A stretch of 64,000 nucleotides of DNA from Colwellia_A sp047621305 (GCA_047621305.1 JBLHNB010000016.1:1-64000), one strand, 5' to 3'; counted from the first letter of the stretch, positions 29,098 through 39,749 are shown. Notes: generated by a model not told the origin, from the sequence alone. Translations and numbers: made by a program.

Positions 29098-30236
29098 GTT
29101 GATACCGAGCGTGTTGATAGCTCTTTTTCTAATAAAGCTAAACTTTGTGAAAAATTTTCCTGCCCTAAACCTAAACGAAAATAATTTCCTGACAAGCCAA
29201 ATAAAGAACAAGGTAAAATAAGTAGCCCGCTTTGTTCTGCAAGTTTTTTTGCCCAATCAGCAACGGGTTGCTCAATTAATAATTCCACCACAGCCAATAT
29301 ACCTGCCTGTGGTGCTTTCCAGCTAAAAACCGATCTATTGTTATCAATAAATACTTGGAATATTTCAATGTTTTTTTGAATGATCGTATTGTTTCGTTTG
29401 ATAATGGTATCACTGTGATTCAACGCCCATAAGCCAAGTTGTTCATCAATAATAGAACAACAAATAGAACCATAACTTTTTATCACCAGCAGCTTTTTTA
29501 ATAGCAGTTCATTTGGTGTCATTACCCAACCAAGGCGCAATCCCGCTAAGCCGAAACTTTTTGACATAACCGAAACCACAATGCTTTTTTCATAACTTAA
29601 ATAATGATGTGATAATGGAAGTTGTTGATAATTACTCGCCTGAGAAACATCATCAGCGAGTAAATAGCACTGATACTTTTGAGCTAAGGCAAGAATTTCA
29701 TTCGCGGTTTGGCTATCAACAATACTACCTGTTGGATTATGAGGTGAATTAATCACGATCATCTTAGTCTTTTCATTAACCGCACGCTCAAGTTGATGAA
29801 AGTCTATTTGCCAATTATTTTCAGCACGTAATTCAATAGTTTTAACCTTTGCACCGTTTGCTTTTGCCATAGAAACTAAAGACGGATAACAAGGAGTAAA
29901 AACAACGACTTCATCTTCACTTGTTAACAAGATCTTATAAATAGCGGCTAACGCTTCTTGTGCGCCACAAAAAGTCAGCACATGGCGATGTTCTAGTCCA
30001 AAGTCAGCATTATTTAATTTATTATGATACTTAACAATCGCTTGTCTTAGGCCAATACCGCCAAGCAAAGGAGCGTAGCTTAAATCAAGATCCCCAATGG
30101 ACTCATCGGCTAACTGACATAACTCATTAACTGACATCGATTGAGCACATGAGTTACTTAAACTATGAGTTATTTTTGTTGTTATGCTTTGGCTAAATGC
30201 AAGGTGCGCAGGCAAAGAACCGTTATCTTTAGCCAT
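29094..30236 (-). CDS. ovoB: PLP-dependent class I/II aminotransferase-fold enzyme, probable OvoB
   Basis: A 380-aa fold-type I PLP protein: NSPHNPTGSIVDS, LADDVSQASNY-type Asp region, and SKSFGLAGLRLGW with the PLP-lysine. It is 4 bases downstream of ovoA. OvoB, a PLP sulfoxide lyase that cleaves 5-histidylcysteine sulfoxide to the thiohistidine, belongs to this fold and is often encoded beside ovoA. The OvoB call rests on that linkage; by sequence alone I would say aminotransferase family. Confidence 0.72.
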   Translation of the reverse strand: MAKDNGSLPAHLAFSQSITTKITHSLSNSCAQSMSVNELCQLADESIGDLDLSYAPLLGGIGLRQAIVKYHNKLNNADFGLEHRHVLTFCGAQEALAAIYKILLTSEDEVVVFTPCYPSLVSMAKANGAKVKTIELRAENNWQIDFHQLERAVNEKTKMIVINSPHNPTGSIVDSQTANEILALAQKYQCYLLADDVSQASNYQQLPLSHHYLSYEKSIVVSVMSKSFGLAGLRLGWVMTPNELLLKKLLVIKSYGSICCSIIDEQLGLWALNHSDTIIKRNNTIIQKNIEIFQVFIDNNRSVFSWKAPQAGILAVVELLIEQPVADWAKKLAEQSGLLILPCSLFGLSGNYFRLGLGQENFSQSLALLEKELSTRSVST

Positions 30237-30240
30237 GATA

Positions 30241-32388
30241 TTAAACGCTATCCGCTTGAAGCTGCCATATTGTCATCTGTGTATTACTCATATGATAGTT
30301 ACGTTCATTTTCTTTTAATACTCTTGAAAGTTCGTGCTGGGCAACCAACTTAAAATGATTTTTTAATTGCTCCGATAAACCATCGAAACCACTAAGATTT
30401 TCGCCGTTCACTTTTTTACCACCCAACCATTTAGGTTTTTCAGTTTTATCTTCATTAAAGTGATAATCAGAAACAATAATCAGTAGTCCATTACTGGCCA
30501 AGCGTTGATGAATAGTCTTTAAAAAAAGTTTAGGGTCATAACTTTGCTCAATAATATGTTGCGCTAAAATAACATCATAATTGTTAAAGTTTGATTTAAG
30601 GTTACAAGCATCTCCTTGACTAAACTGTAGTTTGTTCCCATCATCAGTCAAAGTTAAATCATCAAGAGTCACTTCGTTAAAGCGAACAATGTCACCTTCT
30701 ATTTCAGAAATATAACGCAAACGGCCATCTTGTTGTAATTTGACTCCGTGTTGAATATAACGTGCCGAAAAATCAACCGCGTCAACAACATTAAAAATGG
30801 CTGATAATTCAAAGCTAGTACGACCAACACTACAACCAAGATCCAAAACCTTTCGCGTTTTTATGTGATGCTTTTGACAATGAGTCACCACAGCCTTGGC
30901 TATTTCTTTGGGATAATTGGGGATATTAAACAGATCTTCTCCATAATGGCTAGCTAACTGCTGGCAAACCTCTGTTGAGGTTTCATAACTATTGGTTTCA
31001 TTAATAAGTTCGCAAGCAGCTTCACTTTCAATATAACGAAAACCAGCATGCTGAAAAAAATGTCGCCTAAATGCATATCGTGAAGATTTATGAGCTTCAT
31101 TACCCGTTGAAATCCAAGAGCCTCCTTTAATGAGATTATGTTTACCATCAAAGGTTGGCGTTGAGAAATCATCGTACAGTGGGTGAACATTAAATCCCTC
31201 AAAACCGTCTATCGCTGATTCTGTCCATTGCCAAACATTACCAATAATGTCAAAAAAACCATCAGTTTCAAACTGAGTAACAGGACATGATGAAACATAC
31301 GACTCTAAATTAATATTGCCCGGTGCATCTTGCCAACGAGTTAAATCGCTGGTTAATTTATCACGTAAACAATACCACTCTGCTTCGGTAGGTAACCTCA
31401 CCTTACGTGTTGATTGTTGTGCTTTCCAATAACAAAAAGCTTTCGCTTCTAAGTAATTGGTTTCTACGGGCCAGTCTTGGGGCAAAGGTATCTCATTAAA
31501 TAAATTTCGCTGAAAATACAGATCGTCTTTTTTAAACCAAAACCTTGGCATTTGCGGTTTTTTATACGCTAACCATTGCTTTCCTTCATCACTCCAATAA
31601 CTTTCCTCTTGATAACCACCAGCGTCGACAAAAGCCATAAACTCATGATTAGAAACCAAATACTTTGAAGCTTTAAATGATTCAACCTCGACAGTTTTTC
31701 GGCCATATTCATTGTCCCAACCATAAATATTATCACTATCACACTTGCCTAAAACTACGATTTCACCCGGCACAGCCAGTAAACTATTTAGCGGTGCATC
31801 ACACGTTATATCACAGGTATTCCAGCTAGACGATGGTGTTAAATACTTAAGTGGTAACATCCGCATAATAACGGAAGAGGTTTCCAGATGAATTCTTTCA
31901 TGCTCGCAGCCCATCAAAATAACCCACGCTAGCGAATCTTGTTTAATAGGTAACTGTAAATCCAACGTATCAATCAGTTTATTGATACGTTGAAAAACTT
32001 GCTGCCGATAAACTTTAACTTCCGTAACCTTTGGCCAATCATAGTGTTCACTATTGAGATCATCCCAACTCATTTCATCAACACCAACAGCACAAACAGC
32101 TTCTAGCTTATTGTTAATACGTGTAGTGATATATTTGCCCAATATCAGCTTATTAATATAAAACGTTGCCGTATGACCAAAATAAAAAATCAGTGGGTGT
32201 CGTAGCTCTTCTGGCCGTAAATAATAAGCACTGTCGCAATTAATATGATCAAACAAAGCATCATAAGTGAACCAAGTATTCTGGAAATATGCTTTTATTT
32301 CAGCTCTTTTAGCATCAATTGAACTGCCATCTAATAATGGCGGTTTATTTTGTGGTAAACGCTGGCTTTGATTTAGGAGATTATTCAT
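30241..32388 (-). CDS. ovoA: 5-histidylcysteine sulfoxide synthase / methyltransferase OvoA
   Basis: A 715-aa three-domain protein. The N-terminal DinB-like domain holds the iron-binding HERIHLE (H163, H167, E169). A formylglycine-generating-enzyme-type sulfoxide synthase domain follows (about 200-450; RLPTEAEWYCLRD, GNVWQWTESAIDGF, KGGSWISTGNEAH). The C-terminal class I methyltransferase (VLDLGCSVGRTSFELS) should methylate the imidazole ring. OvoA joins cysteine and histidine by an oxidative C-S bond in ovothiol A synthesis. The fused methyltransferase separates OvoA from EgtB. Neighbours upstream and downstream make a four-gene operon. Confidence 0.92.
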   Translation of the reverse strand: MNNLLNQSQRLPQNKPPLLDGSSIDAKRAEIKAYFQNTWFTYDALFDHINCDSAYYLRPEELRHPLIFYFGHTATFYINKLILGKYITTRINNKLEAVCAVGVDEMSWDDLNSEHYDWPKVTEVKVYRQQVFQRINKLIDTLDLQLPIKQDSLAWVILMGCEHERIHLETSSVIMRMLPLKYLTPSSSWNTCDITCDAPLNSLLAVPGEIVVLGKCDSDNIYGWDNEYGRKTVEVESFKASKYLVSNHEFMAFVDAGGYQEESYWSDEGKQWLAYKKPQMPRFWFKKDDLYFQRNLFNEIPLPQDWPVETNYLEAKAFCYWKAQQSTRKVRLPTEAEWYCLRDKLTSDLTRWQDAPGNINLESYVSSCPVTQFETDGFFDIIGNVWQWTESAIDGFEGFNVHPLYDDFSTPTFDGKHNLIKGGSWISTGNEAHKSSRYAFRRHFFQHAGFRYIESEAACELINETNSYETSTEVCQQLASHYGEDLFNIPNYPKEIAKAVVTHCQKHHIKTRKVLDLGCSVGRTSFELSAIFNVVDAVDFSARYIQHGVKLQQDGRLRYISEIEGDIVRFNEVTLDDLTLTDDGNKLQFSQGDACNLKSNFNNYDVILAQHIIEQSYDPKLFLKTIHQRLASNGLLIIVSDYHFNEDKTEKPKWLGGKKVNGENLSGFDGLSEQLKNHFKLVAQHELSRVLKENERNYHMSNTQMTIWQLQADSV

Positions 32389-32400
32389 AGTCGATAACTT

Positions 32401-33546
32401 TTAATGATTATAATGAACTGACGTTAATAACGTATCTTTTTGATATTGCTTTATAATAAATTTCTTCAACTGCTCGCCCAGTTTATCTGAACGTTGAAAT
32501 TTCATATTGGCCCCTATTAACATTTTCTCTTGAATAGCATTGATGGCATGACTAAACCAAGTATCTTGTTCAAACAGACTTATTGCACCACAACCGCTTG
32601 CGTTATCGTATAAAGACTTGGGTAAATCAACATCAGGTTGTTCTTTGTTTAATAACGACTGACACTTACCTTCACTATAGACCTCAATGGCATCAACTAA
32701 ATTTAACAAACCATAAATAACATTCACATAAGCATTATAATCAAGACTAGCAGCACCTAAACGATGTTCAATGCGCGCTGTTTTTTTCCAATCTATCTCA
32801 GAAACCATCACTTCATTAAACTTATTAAACAATAAGGGTTGTTCACCCATTTTTTGATTATGTTTGCCTAATTCTTTGTATAAGGCGATGCTACCTTGGT
32901 GTCCACCAGAAATATCAATAGGTGAACAGAGCTCTTGGGCTAAACCATAACGCTCTTTTAATGCTAAACGTTCAAAAGCTTCTTCTTCAGGTAAATACAA
33001 TAAACAACAAGCAAGGCTCGTTTTCATAAAACATTGTTGTAGATATTCACCAAAATAATTATTCGCAATAATATTTTCACCCGCCTGATTGGTTGCACTA
33101 ACATTCATTTGAATTGCGTTAGGTATATGCACAGCACGATTATCATTGGTGAAAATATTATGACAACCTAGGGCAAGCTTCCCTTTATCGCCCGACCAAA
33201 CAACAGGTTTAATAAGGGTTCGTTCAATACCTTGTAAAGATAATAGATAAGGTATATTGGCGATAGCTCGAGTGAGATTATTTGCTTCTTTTAATGGCTG
33301 TTGGTGATTCATTTTTGATACATATTCCCACTGACACTGCCAATATTCAGGAACGAGTTCACCATCAATATCCAAATAGGCTAGTTGCTTATTAATAAGA
33401 TTGTAATTTAACGAAAAACTTTTACCTTTTGTAGGCTGATAACACCCCTCTAATTCAAAATGAATACTAGGATGAAAGCCGAGTTGAGCAATATATGCCT
33501 GAATGATTGATATTGCTTCTATAGCTAATGCATTACACGATTGCAT
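32401..33546 (-). CDS. Glutamine-synthetase-like protein in the ovothiol operon
   Basis: A 381-aa protein that appears to be a short, diverged member of the glutamine synthetase superfamily. The C-terminal half has ARIEHRLGAASLDYNAYVN, matching the R-x-E-x-R plus 'NPYL' segment of GS and gamma-glutamyl-amine ligases. FELEGCY near residue 30 resembles the first metal-binding E-x-E. Its N-terminal beta-grasp region is reduced or absent. It heads the operon, 12 bases before ovoA. By family logic it would ligate an amine to a carboxylate using ATP; a substrate such as ovothiol is speculative. Confidence 0.62.
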   Translation of the reverse strand: MQSCNALAIEAISIIQAYIAQLGFHPSIHFELEGCYQPTKGKSFSLNYNLINKQLAYLDIDGELVPEYWQCQWEYVSKMNHQQPLKEANNLTRAIANIPYLLSLQGIERTLIKPVVWSGDKGKLALGCHNIFTNDNRAVHIPNAIQMNVSATNQAGENIIANNYFGEYLQQCFMKTSLACCLLYLPEEEAFERLALKERYGLAQELCSPIDISGGHQGSIALYKELGKHNQKMGEQPLLFNKFNEVMVSEIDWKKTARIEHRLGAASLDYNAYVNVIYGLLNLVDAIEVYSEGKCQSLLNKEQPDVDLPKSLYDNASGCGAISLFEQDTWFSHAINAIQEKMLIGANMKFQRSDKLGEQLKKFIIKQYQKDTLLTSVHYNH

Positions 33547-33796
33547 AATTAAAATTTAATTTACCTTTAAAATAACCAGTTTAATTCAAGATTGAACAAT
33601 AAATATAATATATTCGAAAATAATACTTTGCTTAATATAATCTGTATATACGCCAATATTTAGAAATAAGTTCACCCCGAAGGCCTAAATATTTTAGTTT
33701 TTTAAAAAAATGGCAATATTCAATGAGCATTTTTATTCTTTAGCGACTGTTTTAGTCTTTAGCAACTGATAGGTGTCATTATTTCAAAGAAAAACA

Positions 33797-35704
33797 TTAA
33801 CTCATACTGTCGTTATACATAGTGGCACAGTTTTTCCCTTGGTTTTTCGATGAATACAAAGCCTTATCTGCCTGAATGTATAATTCATTTTCATCTATAG
33901 TATCTTTATGTAACATTGAAAAGCCGATGCTTACTGTGATATTAAATTTTTCCTGCCCACGGGTAATAAATTGATGTTGATTAATATTACTTAATAGTCG
34001 TTCCGCAATTTCCATGCACTGAAGTTCATCAATACCCGGTAATATACACAAAAACTCTTCACCACCAATACGCCCCATAACATCAACCTCTCGCAGTGTC
34101 GCCAGCCCTATCTCTGCAACTTTTTTAATGACTTCATCACCAAATGGATGTCCATAGCTATCATTGACCCTTTTAAAGTCGTCAATATCAAGTAACAACA
34201 CCGACAATTGTGTTTTTATTGGAAGTATTGATTTGATCGTTTTCTTTAAATACCCAAAAATATAACGATGATTGTAAAGTCCAGACAATGGATCTCTAAC
34301 TGACAATGTAGTCATTTTTTTAGTATGACGACTTTGCAAAATAAAAGCGCTAATACTAACGGCGATCAAAAGTAAGCCAAAAAATAGCAGATAACCTTGA
34401 TGCATATTTTGTTGTTTTTGTTTTTCTATTTTAAGCTGTTGCACTTTATCGCGCTGCTGTAATAACGACAATTCAACATTTTGTCGTTCAGCGCCCATTG
34501 CCGCACGTACTTGTACCAAGCGAGAAGTAGAGTTATCAATTAAAATTTTTGTATATTTTTGGTAATAGTCAGTGATCAAATCATAAGCTAAGACAAACTT
34601 TCCTTGGGCATAGGCCAATTCACTTAATACTTTAAAAACTTCTAAATGCCACGTTGTCCCTAGTAATTCAGGTATGCTATCAAAAATATCAATAGCTTTA
34701 TTGATGGCAATTTCTGCCTCATCAAACTTTTTCAAGGTAATTAAACAACTCGCCTTTCGCTTATAAAGTTCAGCATTATAATCAATTATCCCATTGAGAC
34801 TTAACGCCTGTGATATCACCACCAATGCACGCTGGCATGAACCACGCTCAGCCAATGTCATACCTAAGGCATATGAACCGTGAAATGTAATTTCGGCATT
34901 AGGAACATACAACATTTTTTTTTGATAAAGCTCAAAATATTCAATAGCTAAGTCATACTTTTTCCAATAGCGATAACTTGCCGCAATACCGTACACAGTC
35001 TCAGCAATATGTGCTCGATAACCCAGCCGTTCATAGGTATCTAACGCTTTTTCATAATAGGTAATCGATTTATCGTATTCACGCATATAACCATAAATTG
35101 CACCATACGTTTCATGAATAACCGCGACTAAAAAATGATCTTCAATGGCAAAAGCTTCCACATACGCTTCTTGTAAATCGAGTAACGATGTTTCAAATAG
35201 CTCATTAAGACCATGAACATAAGCAAGCTCTTGTTTGCCCTGAACGTAAACTTGATTTAAGTTTTTTTCACGAGCTTGTTTTAATGTTTTTCTTAAGAAA
35301 ACTTCTGAGTTGGTATATTCAGCATTTAATCTGGCTGCTATACCTGCAAATAAATTTATACGGCTGGTAACTTCTAAAGAGGTATTTTCATCGATGAGTT
35401 GTTGAGCCTGAGCGACTGTGTTTTTAAATTTATCAAAAAAATACAGTAAATTCTCACTCTGCGCTTTACGTAATAGCCACCATAATTTTTGATTATTGCT
35501 CATAGAAGAATATGTTTCTTCTTTGAGTAATAATTTCTGATAAGAAAGCCAAGGTTCCCGACGAATTTCATCATCCATAACGACAGAATCAAAGGATGTC
35601 TCTGCTTTACATACTGGTATGGCTATAAAAAGACGAGCCATAAATAATATGATGAATACCTTAAAAGCCATTTTTATCAGAAGTCCATATAAAGAAGATA
35701 GCAC
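33797..35704 (-). CDS. TPR-containing diguanylate cyclase
   Basis: A 635-aa membrane protein. The N-terminus is a membrane/signal segment (about 7-31), followed by a periplasmic helical domain with several TPR-like repeats (residues about 100-370, e.g. AIEDHFLVAVIHETYGAIYG). A coiled coil leads to a membrane helix (about 430-450), and a C-terminal GGDEF domain carries the active signature RIGGEEFLCILPG. It should make c-di-GMP in response to a periplasmic cue. No EAL domain is present. No operon partner. Confidence 0.88.
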   Translation of the reverse strand: MLSSLYGLLIKMAFKVFIILFMARLFIAIPVCKAETSFDSVVMDDEIRREPWLSYQKLLLKEETYSSMSNNQKLWWLLRKAQSENLLYFFDKFKNTVAQAQQLIDENTSLEVTSRINLFAGIAARLNAEYTNSEVFLRKTLKQAREKNLNQVYVQGKQELAYVHGLNELFETSLLDLQEAYVEAFAIEDHFLVAVIHETYGAIYGYMREYDKSITYYEKALDTYERLGYRAHIAETVYGIAASYRYWKKYDLAIEYFELYQKKMLYVPNAEITFHGSYALGMTLAERGSCQRALVVISQALSLNGIIDYNAELYKRKASCLITLKKFDEAEIAINKAIDIFDSIPELLGTTWHLEVFKVLSELAYAQGKFVLAYDLITDYYQKYTKILIDNSTSRLVQVRAAMGAERQNVELSLLQQRDKVQQLKIEKQKQQNMHQGYLLFFGLLLIAVSISAFILQSRHTKKMTTLSVRDPLSGLYNHRYIFGYLKKTIKSILPIKTQLSVLLLDIDDFKRVNDSYGHPFGDEVIKKVAEIGLATLREVDVMGRIGGEEFLCILPGIDELQCMEIAERLLSNINQHQFITRGQEKFNITVSIGFSMLHKDTIDENELYIQADKALYSSKNQGKNCATMYNDSMS

Positions 35705-35779
35705 CCACCACTAATTCTAATACAAAGTGCTCATGACATAAATTAAGTTATTGATTTTTTTGTTATGAAATAATGAAGT

Positions 35780-35812
35780 GGGTCTCTATTGGTTATATAT
35801 AAATAGAGACCC
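35780..35812. terminator. Hairpin downstream of the phoH fragment
   Basis: An 11-bp perfect stem, GGGTCTCTATT / AATAGAGACCC, with an 11-base AT loop, 10 bases beyond the phoH stop on the minus strand. The T run after it is on the plus side, so it is only a moderate terminator for phoH itself; it may be bidirectional. Confidence 0.5.
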
Positions 35813-35822
35813 GAGTACGTTT

Positions 35823-36362
35823 TTATAAGTTTTCTTCTGCAAAAGAAGCAAGACGACTTCTCACTACACCACTTAAGTTAACGTTTGCGCTACCAGGAAA
35901 GTTTTTAAAACGTTCGACAATATAAGTTAACCCTGAGGTCACCGCAGTTAAATAATTGCTGTCAATTTGTGCTAAATTTCCTGAACACACCAGTTTAGTA
36001 CCTTCTCCACAACGGGTAATGATCGTTTTCAATTGTGAAGCGGTTAAATTTTGGCATTCATCTAACAGCACTAAAGAATTTTGAATACTGCGGCCACGCA
36101 TAAAGTTAACGGATTTAAATTGAATATTCGCTTTCTCCATAATGTAATCTAAACTGCCATTCATACTTTCATCTTGTTTGTGAAGCACTTCTAAAGAGTC
36201 AGTAATTGCGGCCAGCCATGGTGCCATCTTTTCTTCTTCTGTACCGGGTAAAAAACCTATAGATTCGGCAATTTCAGGAGTACTGCGCGTAACAATGATT
36301 TTGTCATATAAACCTCGTTCAATCACTTGTTCTAAAGCAGAAGCTAGTGCCAATAAGGTCTT
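35823..36362 (-). pseudogene. phoH: PhoH-family ATPase, C-terminal fragment cut by the island
   Basis: This is the C-terminal part of a PhoH-like ATPase (YlaK type). It retains KTLLALASALEQ, GFLPGTEEEKM, the Walker B LVLLDECQN and the terminal VRSRLASFAEENL. It begins exactly at the Lys-Thr of the Walker A GxGKT motif; upstream codons (CTT, TAC) reach a TAA at 36369-36371, so no N-terminal domain or P-loop glycine is encoded here. The natural reading is that an element inserted into the P-loop codons. The missing N-terminal half should lie on the minus strand beyond the far island end. A TTG at 36353 could start a fragment, but it would be inactive. Confidence 0.85.
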
Positions 36363-36473
36363 AAGGTATTATAATATCAAACTAGACAGACCGACCGACT
36401 GAGAGTAAGGTAAGTTATTTCAATTGTTTAGATAAATCTCATTAAGAAATAAAGGTCTAACGCCGGAACAACA

Positions 36474-39400
36474 ATGAACAAAAATAAAAACAAAGCTCTA
36501 ATTAACATCACCGATCCGATTTTTATAGACTTAGCTCCTGAAAACAGCTTTTTGAAACATTGTCTAAACAACTCTAAATGGGATGATGAAAACGACAACA
36601 CAGCCTCACTTGCTCATTACAATACTAGACTAGCTGTATCCAAAATACTGAAAATAGTTGAGATAAATGACGACGATGCTCGGCCTTTAATCAAATTGCT
36701 AACATCCCAACCTCAGCAATTAAATGAAAAGGACATCATTCAAGGCTTTAAAGCCATCGAAATTATTTCAAAAAAGTCGATGCGACTTAAGCAAGCAAAA
36801 ACTTACAGCACTGCATTTAGAAGTTTTGTAAGTACTTATAGCAGCCCCATCTCCAATGGTTTAAATGTTCATGAACTGCCTTACGAATCCATATTAATCG
36901 AAAATTCAACCTTTGAGAAAAACGACGATGTCGATCTCTTCAAGATACAAGTAAAAGGAACTAGAAAGAGCGTTACGTTTGTTGATCCAGACCTGTTTCC
37001 AACATTATTCAAGAAAGATTCCGTGCTCCATCACATGATGCTAAATATAGAAAGTAACTACCAACAAAAGCCTATGGAGTACAGTGTTATTGCAGGCTTA
37101 AGAGCACAGTTGAATGATATTAGCAAATGGCCTGATTTTTCTGACATAAAAGAACTATTGAATCAACCTTTACAGAATGTTCAAGCGGATTCAATCAAGA
37201 AAGCGCTGGTAGACTATGAAAGACGCATTTATGCCGAGCATCCGGATAAAAAACTACATCAGGTAAGTACAACGTTTAGACAGCATCTATTCACATACGG
37301 ATTAACAGCACCTGAATTATATAAAGAAAAAAATAATTTTACTCCCAATTTTCATCGAAGTGGAAACTTAAAGTTTAAACCCAATTTTACCATCAAAGCC
37401 AAGAGTAGCGATTACAACATCGATGGTTTTGAACTGCCCTCGATTCTCCCAATTGGAGGTGTAGGTGAACACTGCTTAAACCAACTAGAAGTAAAGACAA
37501 AGCGAGAACCAATAGAAGTTTCTGACATTACTAAATTACTTGAAATACTGATGATAATTGAGCAAGAGGATTATACTAACGCACGATTATTGTTGTCTAG
37601 AAAGCCTCAAGATCTTGTTACCTTTTATGTTAATAATGGACTAAAAGATATTGAAGGTATAATAATCGAGATCTTTCCAAGTCAGAAGTTAGAAAGGATA
37701 TCGATAATTAGAGATTTCCTAAGTCTTTGCGATATTCCAACAAAGAACGGTAAGTTAATACGCGAGCTTGAAATGGAGTCAATTATTACGACGAAGAAAA
37801 AGGTAAATACACTACCTTTAGGAACGTATTCAAAGACTAATGGAAAGAAAAAACATCTTGATTATGGGTTTAATCTTCCAAAACTGAAGGGGTTAATAAA
37901 ACCAAATAGTACACTGTCAACAGCTCTGAACGGTTTAAAAACCGCTAGCTCAAAAATGCCAGTGCCATCTTCGACACTATCGAGCATTGAGTTGACATTA
38001 GGTCATATCGTTGACACAAATAACGATGCTAACCTAATAAAACATGTATTAGTAAATCCGATGTCGGAGTTGAGTCAGCGTGATTTCCGTGTGGGGTTTG
38101 CACAACTGGAAGACATCATCGATGAACATCACTTTAATGTGAAAGCGACAAGAAGTCAGGCATTGCGTACTTTTTTGAGCAAGTATGCAGGTAAAATCAA
38201 TGGACAAATAGAGATTAAAAATTGTGGATTTTCATCTCGATTCAGCGCGTCGAGCGAGAACAATGCACAAAAACTAATAGAGCCTGTAGATGAATATGGT
38301 CAACCGCTTCCTAGCCCTGTTTTAGATAAGCATTTATCGCTTCATGAATTGAAAAAGAAAATACATGAACATTTAGAGAAGCCCATAAATCAGATACTGG
38401 GTACGTGTATAGAAGAAATAGCCAATTACAACAAATTGGTGACATGCTTTTCGAAGTATACAGCGATAGATCAAAGCAGCAATTACTCATATGAAATCCC
38501 GGAAGAAGTGACCTCTATTGTATTAGATAACCAAATAGGTGATGGCAAGCAACTAAAGCGTTCTCGATTAGCTCCTATAAGAGAGGAATATTCTAGTGAA
38601 GTATTAATGGGAGCATATGTCAGGCATCAAATTTCTTTAGGTCCATCGTCAACGACATATTGCCTAGAAAAATCAGCACTTATACCAGAATACGTTCAGC
38701 ATTGTTTTCCAAATACTGGGACAGGTATGAAGGAGTTCTTTTGGTGTAGTGTATTTTTGCCGAAAAATATCTTATTAGTTTGCTTTACACGATTGATCAT
38801 CAGAACAACATGGAACAAAGATGTTATAGCTACTCTAGCTAGTTCTAATCTTCCAGGTACTTTACCAGACGGTCCTTTTAAGATAAGTGGCTTTAAAGAA
38901 AAGGTCGGCAAAAACACTTCTGAGGTGACAATTGAACCACACGAAAAAGAAATTAGAGAAGTGATTAGTTTTCTTATTCAACACAATGACAACATGGTGA
39001 GTTATGGATTGAAGCCAGAATGCATATGGGATACGCCTGACTCTTCAAAATTAAACTTCCTTTCAGCAACCATTATCGACAGGTTAAGTGAGCATTACAA
39101 CCTTCCCTACTTTCGAATGGAGCTTTTAGCTAAGCATCAAATCAACTTAAGAAAAGGTATTGATGGTGATGTTTTAACATCTCAAATGGAGCGCAACCAT
39201 GGCAGTATCCGAGTTACGTCGGGGTACTTAACGCATCCAATTGCTGAAATTGAATATGAGGCAAACAACGCCGACTTTCAACGTAGATTTGAGACTACAG
39301 TTCAGTTTCGACATGAACAGGGATCAATTGAAAAATACGGTTTGGATAAGAAGAACATAGATACCAATCTCATCATTGCGCCAGGAGACCATAAAGAAGA

Positions 39401-39749
39401 TTTTCCTGAATGGTTTGTGCTACCGGATGGTTCGTCGTGTACGGATATTTTTGCTTCGGTGGACAAATCTAAGAGCGATAATATCTGCAAAGGCCGGAAG
39501 TGTCACTCTGGAGAGGGGTGCGACTTTAACCGGATTGATTTGGGCGTAGAAGACTTTATTCAAACCTTGAGGAATCAGGCTTACTACATGAGTAGAGGCG
39601 AAGCATTATTAAATAGGCATGGTAAAGAGTATTTTGATGAGTATATAGCTCCAGATATGCGATTTTCTTTTGGTTTAGTGAAGTATGTAGAACTTGCTAA
39701 TCCTATCCTATTCAAAGAAGCAAAAGGGAGATTAGCAAATGTTGAGTAA
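36474..39749 (+). CDS. Large tyrosine-recombinase-like protein (1091 aa)
   Basis: First gene of the island operon. Most of the N-terminal 650 residues match nothing I recognise. The C-terminal third shows a diverged tyrosine recombinase core: an Arg I-like segment LIIRTTWNKDVIATLAS (about 775-790), then INLRKGIDGDVLTSQMER followed by NHGSIRVTSGYL, which aligns with box II (Arg, His, Tyr). A Cys/His cluster (CKGRKCHSGEGC) near the C-terminus probably binds zinc. It resembles the large VPA1269/GmtZ-type proteins of GMT islands by size and position, from memory only. The next gene overlaps it by 11 bases. Confidence 0.7.
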   Translation: MNKNKNKALINITDPIFIDLAPENSFLKHCLNNSKWDDENDNTASLAHYNTRLAVSKILKIVEINDDDARPLIKLLTSQPQQLNEKDIIQGFKAIEIISKKSMRLKQAKTYSTAFRSFVSTYSSPISNGLNVHELPYESILIENSTFEKNDDVDLFKIQVKGTRKSVTFVDPDLFPTLFKKDSVLHHMMLNIESNYQQKPMEYSVIAGLRAQLNDISKWPDFSDIKELLNQPLQNVQADSIKKALVDYERRIYAEHPDKKLHQVSTTFRQHLFTYGLTAPELYKEKNNFTPNFHRSGNLKFKPNFTIKAKSSDYNIDGFELPSILPIGGVGEHCLNQLEVKTKREPIEVSDITKLLEILMIIEQEDYTNARLLLSRKPQDLVTFYVNNGLKDIEGIIIEIFPSQKLERISIIRDFLSLCDIPTKNGKLIRELEMESIITTKKKVNTLPLGTYSKTNGKKKHLDYGFNLPKLKGLIKPNSTLSTALNGLKTASSKMPVPSSTLSSIELTLGHIVDTNNDANLIKHVLVNPMSELSQRDFRVGFAQLEDIIDEHHFNVKATRSQALRTFLSKYAGKINGQIEIKNCGFSSRFSASSENNAQKLIEPVDEYGQPLPSPVLDKHLSLHELKKKIHEHLEKPINQILGTCIEEIANYNKLVTCFSKYTAIDQSSNYSYEIPEEVTSIVLDNQIGDGKQLKRSRLAPIREEYSSEVLMGAYVRHQISLGPSSTTYCLEKSALIPEYVQHCFPNTGTGMKEFFWCSVFLPKNILLVCFTRLIIRTTWNKDVIATLASSNLPGTLPDGPFKISGFKEKVGKNTSEVTIEPHEKEIREVISFLIQHNDNMVSYGLKPECIWDTPDSSKLNFLSATIIDRLSEHYNLPYFRMELLAKHQINLRKGIDGDVLTSQMERNHGSIRVTSGYLTHPIAEIEYEANNADFQRRFETTVQFRHEQGSIEKYGLDKKNIDTNLIIAPGDHKEDFPEWFVLPDGSSCTDIFASVDKSKSDNICKGRKCHSGEGCDFNRIDLGVEDFIQTLRNQAYYMSRGEALLNRHGKEYFDEYIAPDMRFSFGLVKYVELANPILFKEAKGRLANVE

